The position numbers and the translations under genes are program-made. From NCBI GenBank assembly GCA_030142905.1, contig JASJOG010000068.1, positions 62,001-126,000 on the forward strand: a DNA stretch of 64,000 nucleotides, written 5' to 3'. The stretch comes from Heliopora coerulea. Lineage: Eukaryota; Cnidaria; Anthozoa; Scleralcyonacea; Helioporidae. The notes below the pieces were generated by a model, which was not told the DNA's origin, did not search any database, and saw nothing but the letters and a program-made list of their open reading frames with translations. Positions 1 to 12,163 of this stretch are shown here, in pieces; position 1 is the stretch's first letter, and each line of letters begins with the position of its first letter.

Positions 1-394
1 ATATGAACCGATGGGAGCAGCACTAAAAATTGGTCAGTGTTTGTAACTTTTTCTGAGTGATCAATGATTTAATATATGACTTTCAACAGTTTGACCAATC
101 CATAATAAAGTGGTTAAAATTTCACAACAACAAGTGTACTACCTTGACAAACAGCTTACTAAGGCACCTACATGGAGTGCAGTATTGCATGTTGGACAAT
201 GATGGACACTACAGACAGCTGGTGTTAGTTACAGCAAGGGTCAAAATAAGAGTTAAGGTTTGGATTAGGGAGTTTGGGAAAAGGATTTAGTTCTACTGTG
301 GTTTTGCCACTGTTTTTGTAATGTCAGCCAAACAGCATTTGGACAATGGCATCAGCTGTAACCAAAATATCTCCTGCCTATTTATAACATTTAC
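1..394. other. Intron 2 of RPN2, no further exon seen
   Basis: This stretch follows the splice donor of RPN2 exon 2 (GT at 394-393 on the minus strand). I looked for the next RPN2 coding segment in all minus-strand frames and found no convincing match; the open frame that reads on from exon 2 is intron read-through. The rest of the gene is therefore expected to the left of the window. No repeat or RNA gene is evident here. Confidence 0.5.
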
Positions 395-994
395 CTCAGA
401 TGCTGGTACATCTGCATTCAACAATTTCAATGAGGCAACAGTGTAGTAGGTTGTTGGCAAATCCCCTGCTAAAAGATTCTTGGTTAACTGATCTTTGATT
501 CTGCTTTGTTCTTCATTGGTAAGCACTGTTGTTGGTGTTAAACAGTGACCCAAAATACACAAACTCAGCAACACCAAGAATGTTGTAGCATCTACAAATT
601 AACATCGAGAAAGTTTTGTAACTCTTGCTGTTTTGTCGGGTTCCACTTCAAGTCAGTTATAAATTCTATTTGCTACACGTTCATGGACTCCAAAGGAAGG
701 AAATAAGGGTGAAATTTCTCAGTAACAGCAAGAAACCACAACTTTTTATTCATCCTGCACACGTTACTTAAAAAAACTAGAGAAGCCTTTAGCTTAGTTC
801 TAAGGACTGTACTGAAATATACTAAGTCAGAACCATTTGCCTTTTCATCATAGATTAATCTGGAGTTTGTTCTTGAAATGAAAGGGTTCAGCATTCATCC
901 ATATGCTGAAACACAGCAATTTAGGAAGAGAAATGAGGAAAAATAACGATGTGAACCTGCAAATATTGCTCCTTTCATTACCTCGTGCGGCCAT
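395..994 (-). CDS. RPN2: Ribophorin II, first two coding exons only
   Basis: Ribophorin II is a subunit of the oligosaccharyltransferase complex, which N-glycosylates proteins entering the endoplasmic reticulum. Exon 1 is 994-982, giving MAAR plus one base of the next codon, with donor GTAATG. Exon 2 is 591-395, with acceptor TTTGTAG and donor GTAAAT. The joined N-terminus has a hydrophobic signal peptide (core TTFLVLLSLCILGHC) followed at once by LTPTTVLT. This matches the LTPT..LT start of mature ribophorin II, and the later YYTVASLKLLNADVP matches its helical N-terminal domain. The split codon joins in frame (phase 1). Everything after residue 70 lies outside the window. Recognition rests on about 50 residues of similarity, so another signal-peptide protein is possible but unlikely. 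Confidence 0.8.
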
Positions 995-1649
995 CTTAGT
1001 GAAGAGAACGTGTCCGGCTGAGAAACCACACAAACTTTCCAAAGCGGTCACGTGACAGAGTTAAACACAGCTAACCCAAACCAAAAAATCAAGAGTTCAG
1101 GCTATATTTAGCTCGCGATCAGAATGAGATCTTTACTTAATATGCCACAATATTTACTCCATTTTCTTGTAAACAGACTATTACACAATTTTCTCTACGT
1201 ATCACTGGTAGTAGAGATTTCCAGAACCGTCAACTTTGAGGGCATGCTCTCTTTGAAAATGACAATTTTTAACCACTGGCGAAGTCAGCACATATTTCAA
1301 GAACCCAGGAAATTGTACAAGCGTTTAAGTTATATAAAACTGCGTATTTCGCGCAATTTTATTTCCTTGCATTTGACACAGAATTCGATCACGGTATAAG
1401 AATGGTTACCACTTTTTTGTCGTTTAACGCTGATCAAATGAGATCGGTTCAGCTTTAGACCACTATTAAAGAAATTATTTCAAAGTATTCACATGAGATA
1501 AGGTGGAAACCATCAAATACAAAAGCTGTCAAAAACGATGGAAATAAAGCAAAATCCTTGTTGTGTTCGTGGGGTTCGCCTGTCACTCAGAAAGCCCTAA
1601 GATAAAGGTTCTTCCCTAAAAATCAAAAAGCAGCTTAGGATTCTAAGTA
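995..1649. other. RPN2 5' flank, no other feature seen
   Basis: This is the 5' untranslated and promoter side of RPN2 and the spacer before the Tigger element. No TATA box is placed obviously, and the short open frames on both strands have no recognisable domain. I see no RNA gene here. Confidence 0.4.
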
Positions 1650-3699
1650 CAGTTAAACTTCGAATCAACGGACCCCGAAACAACGGATTCCGGAAGCGAC
1701 GGACAAATTTTCAGACGGTCCGGATGGAATTTCGGCGTAGCGGACCGAGTCTGCTAGTTTCGAAAATGACCGGTAGGGGCAGGTCAATAAGTTGTTTACA
1801 AGCACCGTGTAGCTAACAAGTGTTGATTCGTTGTTCGTTTTTTGTGTATCATATTATTCCTTTTAGGATACTCTATATTTTTTACCCTCGCTATGGCATC
1901 TAAGCAAAAGGATAGTGGTAAGCGAAAGCGTACCAATCTTAGTATTGGAGACAAATTAGAGCTGATTAAGAAGTTGGAATCGGGAGTTTCGGTGGCTAAA
2001 TTGTGTGAAGAATATGGCGTCAAGAAACAAACAGTTAGTGATATAAAAAAGTGTAAGGAAAAGCTCAAAGCCTTTGCAGTTAAGTTTGATGTTGGCCCAA
2101 ACAAAGATAAAAAAGGTGTGCATAAGCGTAAACATACGAAAGTGCCTAAAAGTAAAGAGTTAGAGGATGCCGTGTACAAGTGGTACGTGCAACAAAGATC
2201 GGTGAACGTGAACGTACGTGGGGTGGAAATTTTGGAAGCCGCTCATAAATTAGCAAATAATTTGGTCAGTACTTCATTCAAGGGTAGTACTGGTTGGCTT
2301 TATCGGTTTCGTAATCGCCATGGAATCCGTAATAGAGTGGAACATGGCGAGGCTGCATGTGCGGATGCAAGTGCTGTGGAACCATTCAGACTGGAATTTA
2401 ATTAAATCATAAAGGATGAGGACTTGCACTTAGGACAGATTTATAAAGCAGACGAAACTGCTTTATTTTGGCGATCTCTTCCAAGGAATACCCAAGCATT
2501 TAAGAATGAAGATAAAATTCCTGGGAAAAAGATTAGCAGACAAATTCTCTGCTTTGCTGGGAGCAAATGCTTCGGGTACACACCGCCTCAAACCCGTGGT
2601 CGTAGGTATGGCTGCTAAGCCACGGTGTCTCAAAGACTCGATGCATGAGCTACCGGTCGTGTACTACCAAACGAAAAACTCGTGGTTCACGAGTGATATT
2701 TTTAGTGATTGGTTTTTTAACCATTTCATTCCCGAAGCGAGTAATTTTCAGGAGAAAGTGTTACATATTGCTCCTGAAGACGTAAAGGCCGTTCTCCTCC
2801 TCGACAACGCCCCAGCTCACCCTCATGCAGACAAACTCGTTAGCACTGATGGTAGAATGCGCGCTCTATTCATCCGGCCCAACACAACATCCTTAATACA
2901 ACCTATGGATCAAGGGGTGACACTGGCGTGCAAACGTTTATACCAGAGGAAATATCTCAACGAAGTCTTGGTGGTCATCGAGGACGAGGAAAATATACTA
3001 GAAGACACTAGAGGACAGCGAACGCTGAATAACATCAAGAGTTATAACCTCAAGTCAGGGATCTTCAACTTCGCGTCTGCTTGGAAACAAGTAAAGTTGA
3101 CAACTCTCGCAAATTTTTGGAAAAAACTGCTTTCAAACGAAGATTCTGACATAGAATTTGAGGGTTTTGAGCCTGATGACTTTCACGAAATTATGGTACG
3201 TGCTGGAGAAACAGACGTGACAGTTGAAGATGTGGAGAACTGGCTGGAGGAGAACGATGCAGACCCCGGGTACCAAGTCCTTTCTATAGAGGAGATTGCC
3301 GAAACAGTTCTTCATGGTAACCAATCAGATAGCAGCAGTGATTCGGAGGAAGAGGTGGTGGTGAGACCTAAAATGGCTGACGTTCGTGATTCTATTGACA
3401 CTCTAATACAGTTTGTTGATGTGACCGACAATCGTGAAATTCGTGCTTATTACGAACACCTTCGCACATTAAGGGAACTAAAAATTCGTGAACAGTATAG
3501 TAAAAGGAAACAATCAAAGTTGGATTCCTTCTTCAAACCCAAAGTCCCCTTAACCGTCTCTCAGGAAAGTTATTTTAAAATTTATCTACATATTTACTAC
3601 GGTTTTATACCGCGAAAAACAATACCTCGAAACAACGGACAATTCACATCAACGGACCACCTCTTCCCCCAATTAGTCCGTTGTTTCGAAGTTCATCTG
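1650..3699 (+). mobile_element. pogo/Tigger DNA transposon, nearly full length
   Basis: The element is bounded by imperfect terminal inverted repeats. The left end begins CAGTTAAACTTCGAATCAAC and the right end, read on the other strand, begins CAGATGAACTTCGAAACAAC. Both ends are flanked by TA (1648-1649 and 3700-3701), the target duplication typical of the Tc1/mariner/pogo superfamily. About 2.05 kb separates the ends and contains a pogo-type transposase reading frame in two pieces. The copy sits between RPN2 and the 3' end of TPD52, outside any exon. High similarity of the two ends and only two obvious coding lesions suggest a fairly young insertion; that is inference. Confidence 0.9.
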
Positions 3700-3750
3700 T
3701 ATGAAAATTTTTTTGGACGTCTCCCTGGGTATGCAAGATTTCCTTATTAA
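1893..3750 (+). pseudogene. Tigger-type transposase, one stop and one frameshift
   Basis: The frame starts at ATG 1893 (MASKQKDSGKRKRT). An N-terminal helix-turn-helix of the CENP-B/pogo type is visible (LSIGDKLELIKKLESGVS, then a VAKLCEEYGVKKQTVSDIKK stretch), then a second DNA-binding region (STSFKGSTGWLYRFRNRHG). The three acidic residues of the DDE/DDD core are present in YKADETALFW, VLLLDNAPAHP and QPMDQGVTLACK. A TAA at 2403-2405 interrupts the frame, and a shift near 2530-2540 moves the rest into another frame, so this copy cannot encode a full transposase. The second piece ends with KQSKLDSFFKPK and then reads through the right terminal repeat to a stop at 3750, so the original stop also appears lost. 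Acidic stretches precede the tail, as in other Tigger proteins. Confidence 0.9.
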
Positions 3751-4239
3751 ATAATTCTTCTCAACTTGTTATAACCAAAAACTATCTTTAGGTCTGATTG
3801 TCATACGATTACAATCTTGTAACAATTATTCCAAGTACAGGCAACTTCTGCATGTCAGTACTAGTCATCACCATTGCATAAAATGGTAATGCTTTATTTC
3901 TTAGCTTTTCCTCAAAAATAGAACAAACTAAAGATTGTTTTGACCATGTCAGAATTTACACCATCTTTCAATTACATTTCGCACAATCAACTCTGGAGCT
4001 TTTCTCCTATCATTAAAAGGCTTGCCATGAGTTATGTGTTAACTCATCCACAAAATATTCGTCGAAATTCACTTCTCAGTCCCTGCTAATCCTTTTTACC
4101 AAAGTGTACTGATCAATAACTGAACAGTATTTGCAGTACTTTACCACAAAGGCTGCGGTTGTTAGTTTAACAAGTTATAAGTACGTATTCGTTGCGTTGT
4201 AACACGTTTTGGATTTTTATTATTTCTAAGTATCGCTTT
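3700..4239. other. Spacer downstream of TPD52
   Basis: This region holds the 3' untranslated side of TPD52, which is transcribed leftwards. A minus-strand AATAAA lies at 4221-4216, only 19 bases after the stop, and another at about 3898-3893. Either could serve for cleavage, with the second more usual in distance. No coding region is supported. Confidence 0.4.
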
Positions 4240-7200
4240 TTATTCTTGTTTTGACTGATGTTCCTGCAAATTTGGATCAACCTCGTCAATTCCTTCTTCC
4301 ATTGCTTCTGACTTTGATCTAGTCATTTTTCCCTGCGAAAAAGAAATTTAGATGATTACAGGTCAAATTCGGAAATTAAATTCGAAAACCTCAGGCAAAT
4401 AGTTATCGGTACAGACCTCACACTCGGTTAATAAGGAATCAAAAGGGATGGTATATGGAGTTTATGCAGGTAGTAGGGATAATGTTTAACTCAATTGGTA
4501 CTGACCTTGATAGAGCTAGTTGCTGTAGAAACTTTGTTTTCGAATGACTTGAATGTCTCCGAATCCCTACAATTATACCAGAAAATGGCAATATTTTTAC
4601 TTTCAGGAGACACTTGTTCAACGCTAGGATATCGTTACTCGGCGAATAGACCAAGCAAGTGAGCAACGCTGTTTGCACATCGAACTACCGAACTTAAATT
4701 TTATCCACCAAAAACAGGTATTTTGCAGATAAAAATCAAGTTCAGTTGCTGTTGCTCGGCGCTGATATGGAGCCGTTCACTTGTCAGAATTTATCTGAAC
4801 ATATCAAAGTACGTTGACTATCAGCTATAGAATCACCAGGCGGGAATCGTAAACGTGTAAATATGATACTTATATGTATAATAAGTAAGTATTATAAATA
4901 TATTTACTATATACTTATAAATACTTACTTATATTTATGATGCATATCCTTCGTGTTATATGCTGGGCTCTGATATTTGTTACACGTTTACGTTGAGTAA
5001 GTTCCTATGTTCACGGATGATAGGAGGAGGTCCGCAAAACGTCAATTGAGATGAATCAGAAAGTTCGGGGTTCGATCCTAGTTTGGGGCTCAGATATCGT
5101 CTTTCATGGGATACGAGCTTGACAAACCTCCACCTATTACCTGTCATATCACCAACCTCCCATTTGCGTCACACTCATCTTATTCCGATTCTCAATCGTA
5201 GTTAGTTGTGTTCATACTGTCCACGTCTCAATGAAAAAAATGTTGTTGAATTATAAGTTTTGACGTGGTCTCTACGCTATCCTATCAGTTTTTTTTTTTA
5301 CCTTAACTCTCCTATCTTCTTGGCAGTCGCCGCTCCAGCACTTTTGAAGGCATTCGACGTGGCCTCACTAGCACCTGACAGTGTTCTGCACGTCTTGTTA
5401 TACCTATTCATCGTTAAACAAGAAAAAGCACAACTAAATTTAGAAAGTAACAAGAATGTTGGGTTCAGTCACGTCATTGAAACCCGAGAAAACCTTGATT
5501 ACTTCATCATAACAAGGAAATAAATTCGTAATCACTTCAGTAAGTCCAAAAGTGCACGGTTAAAAAGTACATGTTGTTTTACCACAGAAACTACTAACAG
5601 GTTGGACGCAATAAAAAACACCGTGAATTTACAGCATAAAGATGTTAAAAATGAAATTTAGCACAGAAGATTGTCAAGCTAAATTATGTAACTTTTTCTA
5701 ACAATAGTACCTTTGATATACATACTGAAAAATATTACTGTAAATTACAATGTTAAAAACAGAAACTCTTAACAGTGTGCAGTACGAAGCAGCAATTGGA
5801 ATTGGTTTGTAACAAGGGTAGCAGAGTAGGGGGGGCAGAGATCCCCCAATATTTCTGGTGGAGGGGCTAAGCCCTCCAATATTTTAGGCCCAGAAATACA
5901 AAAGTATTCTTCTCTTTAACTTCTGTATATTATAGATTAAGTGAAGGTAACCTTTAGAAAAGTTGGATTTGTCAAGCTTGTCAAGCTTAATTACATTACT
6001 ATATCTAAAAATGTGCCATGCATTTCTTTATCTAAAGCTCAGAAATTATGGCCAGAGGTCAGTGGAATGTCTTTTAGCAATATAAATCATCTTCCTCCAC
6101 CACTGGTTTGTAACTGTATTGAGGAAGTGCCCAATAAAGGCAAAAAAAGTGTCTGAAGAGAACATGAAAGGTATGCTTAAGTATTCACTTACGCTTCTGA
6201 ATGAACAATTTTTTCATTCCAGCCTTTTATTGTCTCAGAAGTCTTTTTCATCCTTAGTCCACCAAAAATGATATCACAAAATTTCCAAAATGCAAAGTAA
6301 GAAAACTTCATTTTAGACTTTTGAGCAGCATTTCCAAGCTGGGGTGGAACCCCCCCCCAAATAAGTGTTCAGGGAATGCAAGGAGCGATAAGAGCAAGGT
6401 AGCAGAGAAGGGCACATTAGGATCCAACTGCTGGGTGTTCATCAGTCATTCACCACCACAGCATTTTCAAGTATCTATAGCAGTCATTTTTTGTTAAAAT
6501 CTAACATTGACTAACTAACTTGGCAATACTGAACTGAATAACTACATACAGTATATATTACAGTTTTTCAGTTCAGTATTGCTCTGGGGTAGGGCTTTGG
6601 CACAGCCACAGAACTGGGACTGAGTGTGCTCAGTAAGGGGTGGCATGACGGTTCAATATGAGGCAGGTGGGCATCCATCCAAAAAAGGTTGAGAACCAGT
6701 TTTAGAAAGTTTGTTTTTGTTTGGGCTTTTGATTCATGTATTGTATCCCTCATATAAGTACAGTAGTACCTTGACAAACGAGTGCATTAACTTACAAGTT
6801 TTTTGAGGTATGAGCTGTCACTCGGTTGATTTTTTGTTTTGAATTGCGAGCCAAATTCTGAGGTACGAGCCAGCTTCAGAGATGTAGAAGTGTAGCATTA
6901 AGTGTGTAGCGAGTAAGTTAAGTTAAGCAATTTAAATGATAGTGTTTACAATAAATGAATGCGATCAAAAAAGAACAAAATGAAAAGAACTCCTCCTTCA
7001 AATTGCTTTGACATAAGAGCAAATTGAGCTACAAGCTTGGTCACAGAACAAATTAAACTCATATGTCAAGATACTACTATAATGACATTTTAACAGTGAT
7101 ACCTGTACATACTGAGTTCATAATAACTTACAACAAGCAACTGTCACAAAGTCTCCTACATTTCTGGCATGTGACTGTTTTAATAAAGTCACCAGGGCCC

Positions 7201-10200
7201 TTCATATTTAAAACTAAATCTTATTTTATGCACAAGAGGGTTTCCATGTTAACACTTACACTCCTGAATTCTGTATGTAATTGATTTGTGACCCAATTCC
7301 TTCACGAAGTTGAGACCATGTAGTGATACCAAGCTCTTTCTTTAAATCAGCATATTGTTTTTCCTTCCTTTCCAATGCAGACCTCAAGGTGGCAATCTCA
7401 TCTTGTAACTGCAATACAGTTACCATATATTAAGATTTCACAAAAAAGGACATAAGTTTCATGGACAATGTAATATCAAATTATAGACCCATGGGGACAT
7501 TATGGAGTAAAGATAAGTGGAACAGGAGAATCAGTAAAAGAAAAGGAACCAAGAGAGAGATAGAAACAGAAAGAGACAAGGAGAGAATGACACAGAGAGA
7601 CTAAGAGACAGTGGGATAGATACAAGCAAACAGATTCACAAACAAGACATATAGTCAGACACCATAATCAGTCAGACCATAAGAATAGACAGACAAAGAG
7701 CAAGAAAGCCAGACAGTGTGACAGACAGAGCAAAATGTAAAAGTGTGATTGACAGACAGTGAGAGCAACAGACTGCATGAAAGACAGTGAGATTAACACT
7801 AACTTTGGCACATGCTGGTATTGAGGGGCTGGAATTTCTACATACTCTGACAGGGTCCCAAAAAAATTTTTTTCTGTATGAGTCTGCAACTTTTCTTCCT
7901 GTCTGAAATATGGGTCTGAATATATTTTGAGGAATATTTCTGTCAACCATTCACCTGCAGAAGTCATTTAAAAGTGACATTTATTGTAAGTAGTATCATG
8001 GGTGCCTGAGATGTGGGTTGAATAAGGACTTTCTCCAAATTAGGCAAATCAACCTTGTTTTGTACCAACCAGACAGTTCAAGTTACCATAACCTCTAAGA
8101 CAAAGAAAATGCAAATCAAGACCCAGAAATTTGGAAATTCAGGATGTTTGTTTTAGAAGTAATATTTCTGTTGAACAGGCTGGATAAGGGAAGAGGGGTG
8201 TGGGATCCATCATTTGTCAGATTTCCTTTATGAACTGCCCCTTATTGTTTACAATATGACATAAAACCATGCTAAATTGATCTTAAGAGCACCACTGTGA
8301 CCCTCCCTTCTCCATGAATTGGTTCTTCATTAGTGAATTAATTTTCTTCTGCTTATGAAAATAAATAAAATATGTCACTCACAATCACCTTTTACTAACA
8401 TTAAAATATCCACACATATCTTCTTTAATTTTTCTAAGGTTTTCATCATGTTTAGCTGTTCTCAAAATCAATTTACTGTACCTTGGCTTATTTTTAGTGA
8501 GCAAACCCAACACTTTCAATTTACACACATCCAAATAAATACTACAATGAAAGTACAGTACAATGAAAAGATCACCTCCCCCCCAAGTGAGTATTTAGAG
8601 GTGAAATGGTGAACTTCACATGATGAAGTTCCCAGTAAAATGATGTAATTTCATGCAAACAACCAGTAGGACCACATGACCTAACATGTTAAGAAACACA
8701 AAAAGGCTTTTCATTTTGTCTTCCTCTTCCTATCGCACGCTTTTATGTCTTGTGGCCAAATTGAGTTCCATAAATATTGTTGGTCAATGTTCTTATTATA
8801 TAAATAATTTCACCAAAAATAAACTTCTATGATATTTCAACATTTTGCAAATAAATCACATGAGTGCTGGGATCCTCACATGAGTATGAATTAGTGATGT
8901 GATGCTGAGCACATAACCTTGCTGAAATTTGATGAGACAGGAAGATTTGGAGAAAATTGCTTCTGGAAGAATGGCTTTGACCAAATACTGAGTCTGAATT
9001 TTCAGCTGATTTCCAAAATAAGTCTGCAACTAAGTTGCAGAGTTGCCACAGAAATTTTCTTGGGGACAGGGTGAAGACGTAACACGATAGCAGGAGAAAT
9101 GCAATGTTGCAGACTGCCTTTTTAACAATGTGTCGTTCTTATCAATTTGTCTTGCCAAAGACTATGTGAACAAAGAGACCTTTATAATAACATGTAAATT
9201 TCACTTATTTTGTCAACTGCCTTAATGAACACCACCTGAACTTAGGTCAACTTTGACATTTTGATATACAGGTACTCCTCGTTTAACGACATAGTTCCGT
9301 TCCTACGACCCCGTTGGTAAGCGAATTCGTCGCTAAGTGAGTGCTCCTCTTGGCCGACATCTCTGCATATATTTTGCGTGGTCGAAAAATATAAAATATC
9401 TTTGTATATTTCCATACAAACTATTTAGTACTGTACTGGCTATTTTACACTTCTGTTTTTATTACATTTTACCTTTTGGATTGCATCATATACAGTACTT
9501 TAATGGTAAAGTGCCAATTTCAAGTGTTTCAAAGCTAGGCTAGGCTGGCTGAAAGATATGTACTGTATAGCCTGGGATGCCCTACATCATAAACCACACA
9601 TATCACTATACCTTTTCTTTGTATTACAGCCACATTCTTTCTGTTTTATCATAATTTGCTCTCAAAGTGTTTGTTTTTACGCTACAGTGTTTGATTCTCT
9701 TCGAGCTTTCGTTTAGTCCAAATTTTAGAATTAGAGTAATAAGCTAAGGCGACTGGTGGTCAAGTTAAAGTGTAAGCGAGGAGGGAAACCTGCTACTGGG
9801 GCGGGGGAGATTGTCGGTAAACGAAAAATATGAATGTCGTAACGCTCGTCGTAACTCTGAGTTGTCGTTAACCGAGTACGTCGTTAAGTGAGGAGTACCT
9901 GTAATTTCATATACCCCTACATAATACAGATAGACACAAAAACCACAAACTTTGTTTACATAAGGTAGTTTCATGAATTTGAGCAACTTACATTGATTAT
10001 AAATGGATTACATTACCTCAACACTATAAAGTTCATATGCCACTGTAAGGCTGCATTCAAAATCTCTTTTTACAAGGTGCAAGACAAGGAAAACTCAAGT
10101 ATTTTACTAGCATTGTGCAAATGAAGTATATAACCACAAAATTGCTATTGCGTTTACCCTGACTTCAATAAAGTGGACAAGATTCATCAAGAGTGATTAG

Positions 10201-10889
10201 TCAGCATTCTTAATATTTAACTCATTAATGATTTTACAAGGAGAAATGAATCAATTTTAGTTTCTGCGTTGTTCTCCTGGAGTTAAAAAGACTTGAACAA
10301 TTAAGCACACAGTCATAATTAATTCTCAAGTGATAGATTTGTTTGGCTGTTGACCTCAAAAGTGGTTCAGTTCACGTATAGAAATCCTGTGGGTAAATTG
10401 AACAGTAACGCAGTTAAGTATCGAGATTCAATATTTGAATTCAAGTGTGTCCGTCGAAACCGCAGCTTTGTTGTGGAAAAATATGTTCAACATTTGCCAC
10501 GAAGGCACAGCAGTCGAAGATTACGTACAATTTTGCACTTTTTTTTTGTTCGTATTTTATCACCAAACTTATGGCCTTCACAAAGCCAATGATATTCCAA
10601 AAGTTTAAAACCTGTTGAGACTTTAATAAACGTCGAAATATGATTTGCTTTTGGTTTAATTACGTTACCATGCCTCGAGAAAAAGCGCCTTGCAATGTCA
10701 GTATGAGGTAGATCAACTGACCTTTTCCATTTGTTGTCGGATTTCCTGCTTTCTCGCTTCTTCGGCTGCCGCATCTGCATCAGTGTGTATCTCAACATCT
10801 TCTACGACCTCTTCGCTGTCTTTGAAAGGATTTTCGTCTTGAACTAAAGCACTATTTTCAGTTTCGTTCACGGTACTCTCCATCATCAT
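4240..10889 (-). CDS. TPD52: Tumour protein D52 family protein, six exons
   Basis: TPD52-family proteins are small coiled-coil proteins linked to vesicle trafficking and lipid storage. Coding exons are 10889-10722, 7408-7260, 6252-6193, 5403-5302, 4566-4506 and 4332-4240. All have GT-AG borders and matching phases, giving 210 residues. The start is the first of three consecutive ATGs. Residues 1-56 are acidic; the coiled coil runs about 50-90 (RQQMEKLQDEIATLRSALER). Then come KKTSETIKGWNEKIVHSEAY, TLSGASEATSNAFKSAGAAT and AKKIGELRDSETFKSFENKV, which match the SWxDV..AYKKT, LSQAGQK..AAFS and SPTFKSFEEKV signatures of the family. The protein ends with a short charged tail. Which vertebrate paralogue it best matches cannot be said; it is probably the single ancestral gene. 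Introns hold several transposon copies. Confidence 0.93.
4857..5140. repeat. AT-rich inverted repeat and decayed tRNA-like repeat
   Basis: Bases 4863-4945 form an AT-rich inverted repeat around ATATATTTAC, with AATAAGTAAGTATTATAAAT facing its complement. At about 5070-5135 a plus-strand segment (GGGGTTCGATCCTAG, then GGGGCTCAG) matches the B-box end and downstream flank of the tRNA-like repeats seen intact near 41.3, 54.7 and 55.2 kb. The A-box half is not recognisable. It lies in the last part of intron 4 of TPD52. Confidence 0.45.
6326..6699. mobile_element. hAT-like non-autonomous element, copy 1
   Basis: This segment shares long stretches with the element at 18943-19607, including TCAGTCATTCACCACCACAG against TCAGTCATTTACCACCACAG, a shared GTGTGCTCAGTAAGG-type block and the end GGTTGAG. 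The right end GAGAACCAG resembles hAT ends. Possible degenerate 8-bp flanks are CTTTTGAG and TTTTAGAA. It lies in intron 2 of TPD52 and carries no transposase. Boundaries are approximate. Confidence 0.5.
6761..7079. mobile_element. Tigger-type MITE, 319 bp
   Basis: The left end CAGTAGTACCTTGACAAACG faces a right end which on the minus strand reads TAGTAGTATCTTGACATATG. TA flanks both ends (6759-6760, 7080-7081). There is no coding capacity. It is in intron 2 of TPD52, about 180 bp from exon 2. Confidence 0.7.
9269..9901. mobile_element. Tigger-type MITE, 633 bp
   Basis: The left end CAGGTACTCCTCGTTTAACG is matched on the minus strand of the right end by CAGGTACTCCTCACTTAACG. Both ends are flanked by TA (9267-9268, 9902-9903). 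The interior has no transposase fragment that I recognise. It lies in the 3.3-kb intron 1 of TPD52 (7409-10721), where I found no other feature. Confidence 0.85.
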
Positions 10890-11127
10890 GATAACCTCCC
10901 CGTTTTTCCTCTTCCGCTGTTTTTAAAACCTTCACGTGATACGAAATGCGGAAGTATCGTTCCCAGGGATCTTGATGAGCTAGAGGCACAGGCACTATTG
11001 CCCGGGTGAAACTTCCAGTCGGCGAGCCGGGAACGACTTAGTTCAATGAACTCTAAAAGTCTTTTTAGAGTTCAATGGCTCCGAAGGCCTTTGACTACAG
11101 ATGGCGCAGAAAGTACCGTAAGTTTAC

Positions 11128-11721
11128 GAAGGTGTAAGTAAGTAAGTAAGTAAGTAAACTCTATATTTAATGAGGGTAGCACAGAATAGCACAAACTAAT
11201 AAACTAGTGGCCCTCAGTCTAAAAATATGAGTTAAATAACATACAATATAAACATATATTGTATAAAAGAGTAGGCTAAATTGATTAGAACAAGTTATAC
11301 AATAAAATTATGGAGTTCTTTCTGTTCATTAAAAATACTGTTCCAGTAATTGTTTCTAAAAGCTCTTAATGATACAGACTTTCTAAGATCTAATTTTAAA
11401 CTGTTCCATAGTTTGCAGGTAGTAACTGCAATGGTCTTCCTGCCTTCAGTCTCAAGATTGTACCGGGGACAGATAAAATTGCTGTTGCTGTATCTGGTGG
11501 TACGCGTATAGGCAACATTTCGCTATTTTTGCTTCTTCGAAGGAGGGGACCCATTGAAGACGGTTAAAAAGCTTGACACTGGACGCCTTACCATGGGCAT
11601 TACAGATTACTCTTGCCGCTCTTTTTTGCATCTTTAAGACATGACCGAGATTCTCTTTATTACAGCTTGTCCAGACTGTACTAACATAGTTTAAGACAGG
11701 TTTTATCATAGCGATGTTCAA
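11128..11721 (-). mobile_element. 5'-truncated CR1/L2-like LINE, 3' end
   Basis: On the minus strand, 11721-11452 encodes the end of a non-LTR reverse transcriptase region: IKPVLNYVSTVWTSC, then LKMQKRAARVICNAHGKASS and VKLFNRLQWVPSFEEAKI. This is the familiar tail after the catalytic domain in CR1/L2-clade elements. The copy ends in the tetranucleotide tail TTAC repeated at 11157-11128, as these LINEs often do. The catalytic part is missing, so it is a dead insertion upstream of TPD52. Confidence 0.75.
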
Positions 11722-12010
11722 TCGGATGATCGTCCGAAACCAAATTGTTTACGTTCATCCGTCCTATTTTTCAGATCAGTACGTTCATCTAATTTGTGTT
11801 AGAACCAATTATAATCGCCCTTGGCTTCTCCATCAAGCTTGGCTGTGGCCTTAGCTGCAAGAGAAAATTTTCATAGAGTTTTTGTTTTAATATCCAATAT
11901 TTTTTCCTGTCAACTCAGTTGTCTTATCTTACATCCCAAAGATAAAAGTTTAAGATACATACTGTTTACGAGTGCGCACGCAGAGTTATCACCTCCAGCA
12001 AACCAGTGTA

Positions 12011-12035
12011 ATGCAAATTACAGTATTATGCAAAT
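12011..12035 (+). promoter_or_regulatory. Two octamer (ATGCAAAT) motifs upstream of U6
   Basis: ATGCAAAT occurs at 12011-12018 and again at 12028-12035, which is -96 to -89 and -79 to -72 relative to the U6 start. The octamer is the POU-factor (Oct-1) site of the distal sequence element in vertebrate snRNA promoters. Two exact copies spaced 17 bp apart in front of a snRNA gene are unlikely to be chance. Function here is inference. Confidence 0.6.
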
Positions 12036-12076
12036 TGTATTTTCCCACAACAAAAACTCAATTGAATGAATACGTG

Positions 12077-12082
12077 TATATA
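12077..12082 (+). promoter_or_regulatory. TATA box of U6 gene
   Basis: TATATA lies 30 to 25 bases upstream of the U6 start. This is the position and element that set RNA polymerase III specificity in animal U6 promoters. A proximal sequence element is expected around 12042-12060, but I cannot define it by eye. Confidence 0.75.
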
Positions 12083-12106
12083 GGAACACCATTTTTCTTA
12101 CGTACT

Positions 12107-12131
12107 GTGCTTGCTTCGGCAACACATATAA

Positions 12132-12163
<32 letters not shown>

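Noticed and set aside
293..394. Extension of RPN2 exon 2 into the open frame to 293
   Set aside because: A clean GTAAAT donor follows the codon for Glu at 395, and the residues after it (VNVINRQEIFWLQ) have no counterpart in ribophorin II.
7668..7967. Minus-strand open frames of 92-99 codons
   Set aside because: They overlap each other in two frames over purine-rich, repeat-like DNA in TPD52 intron 1 and show no domain.
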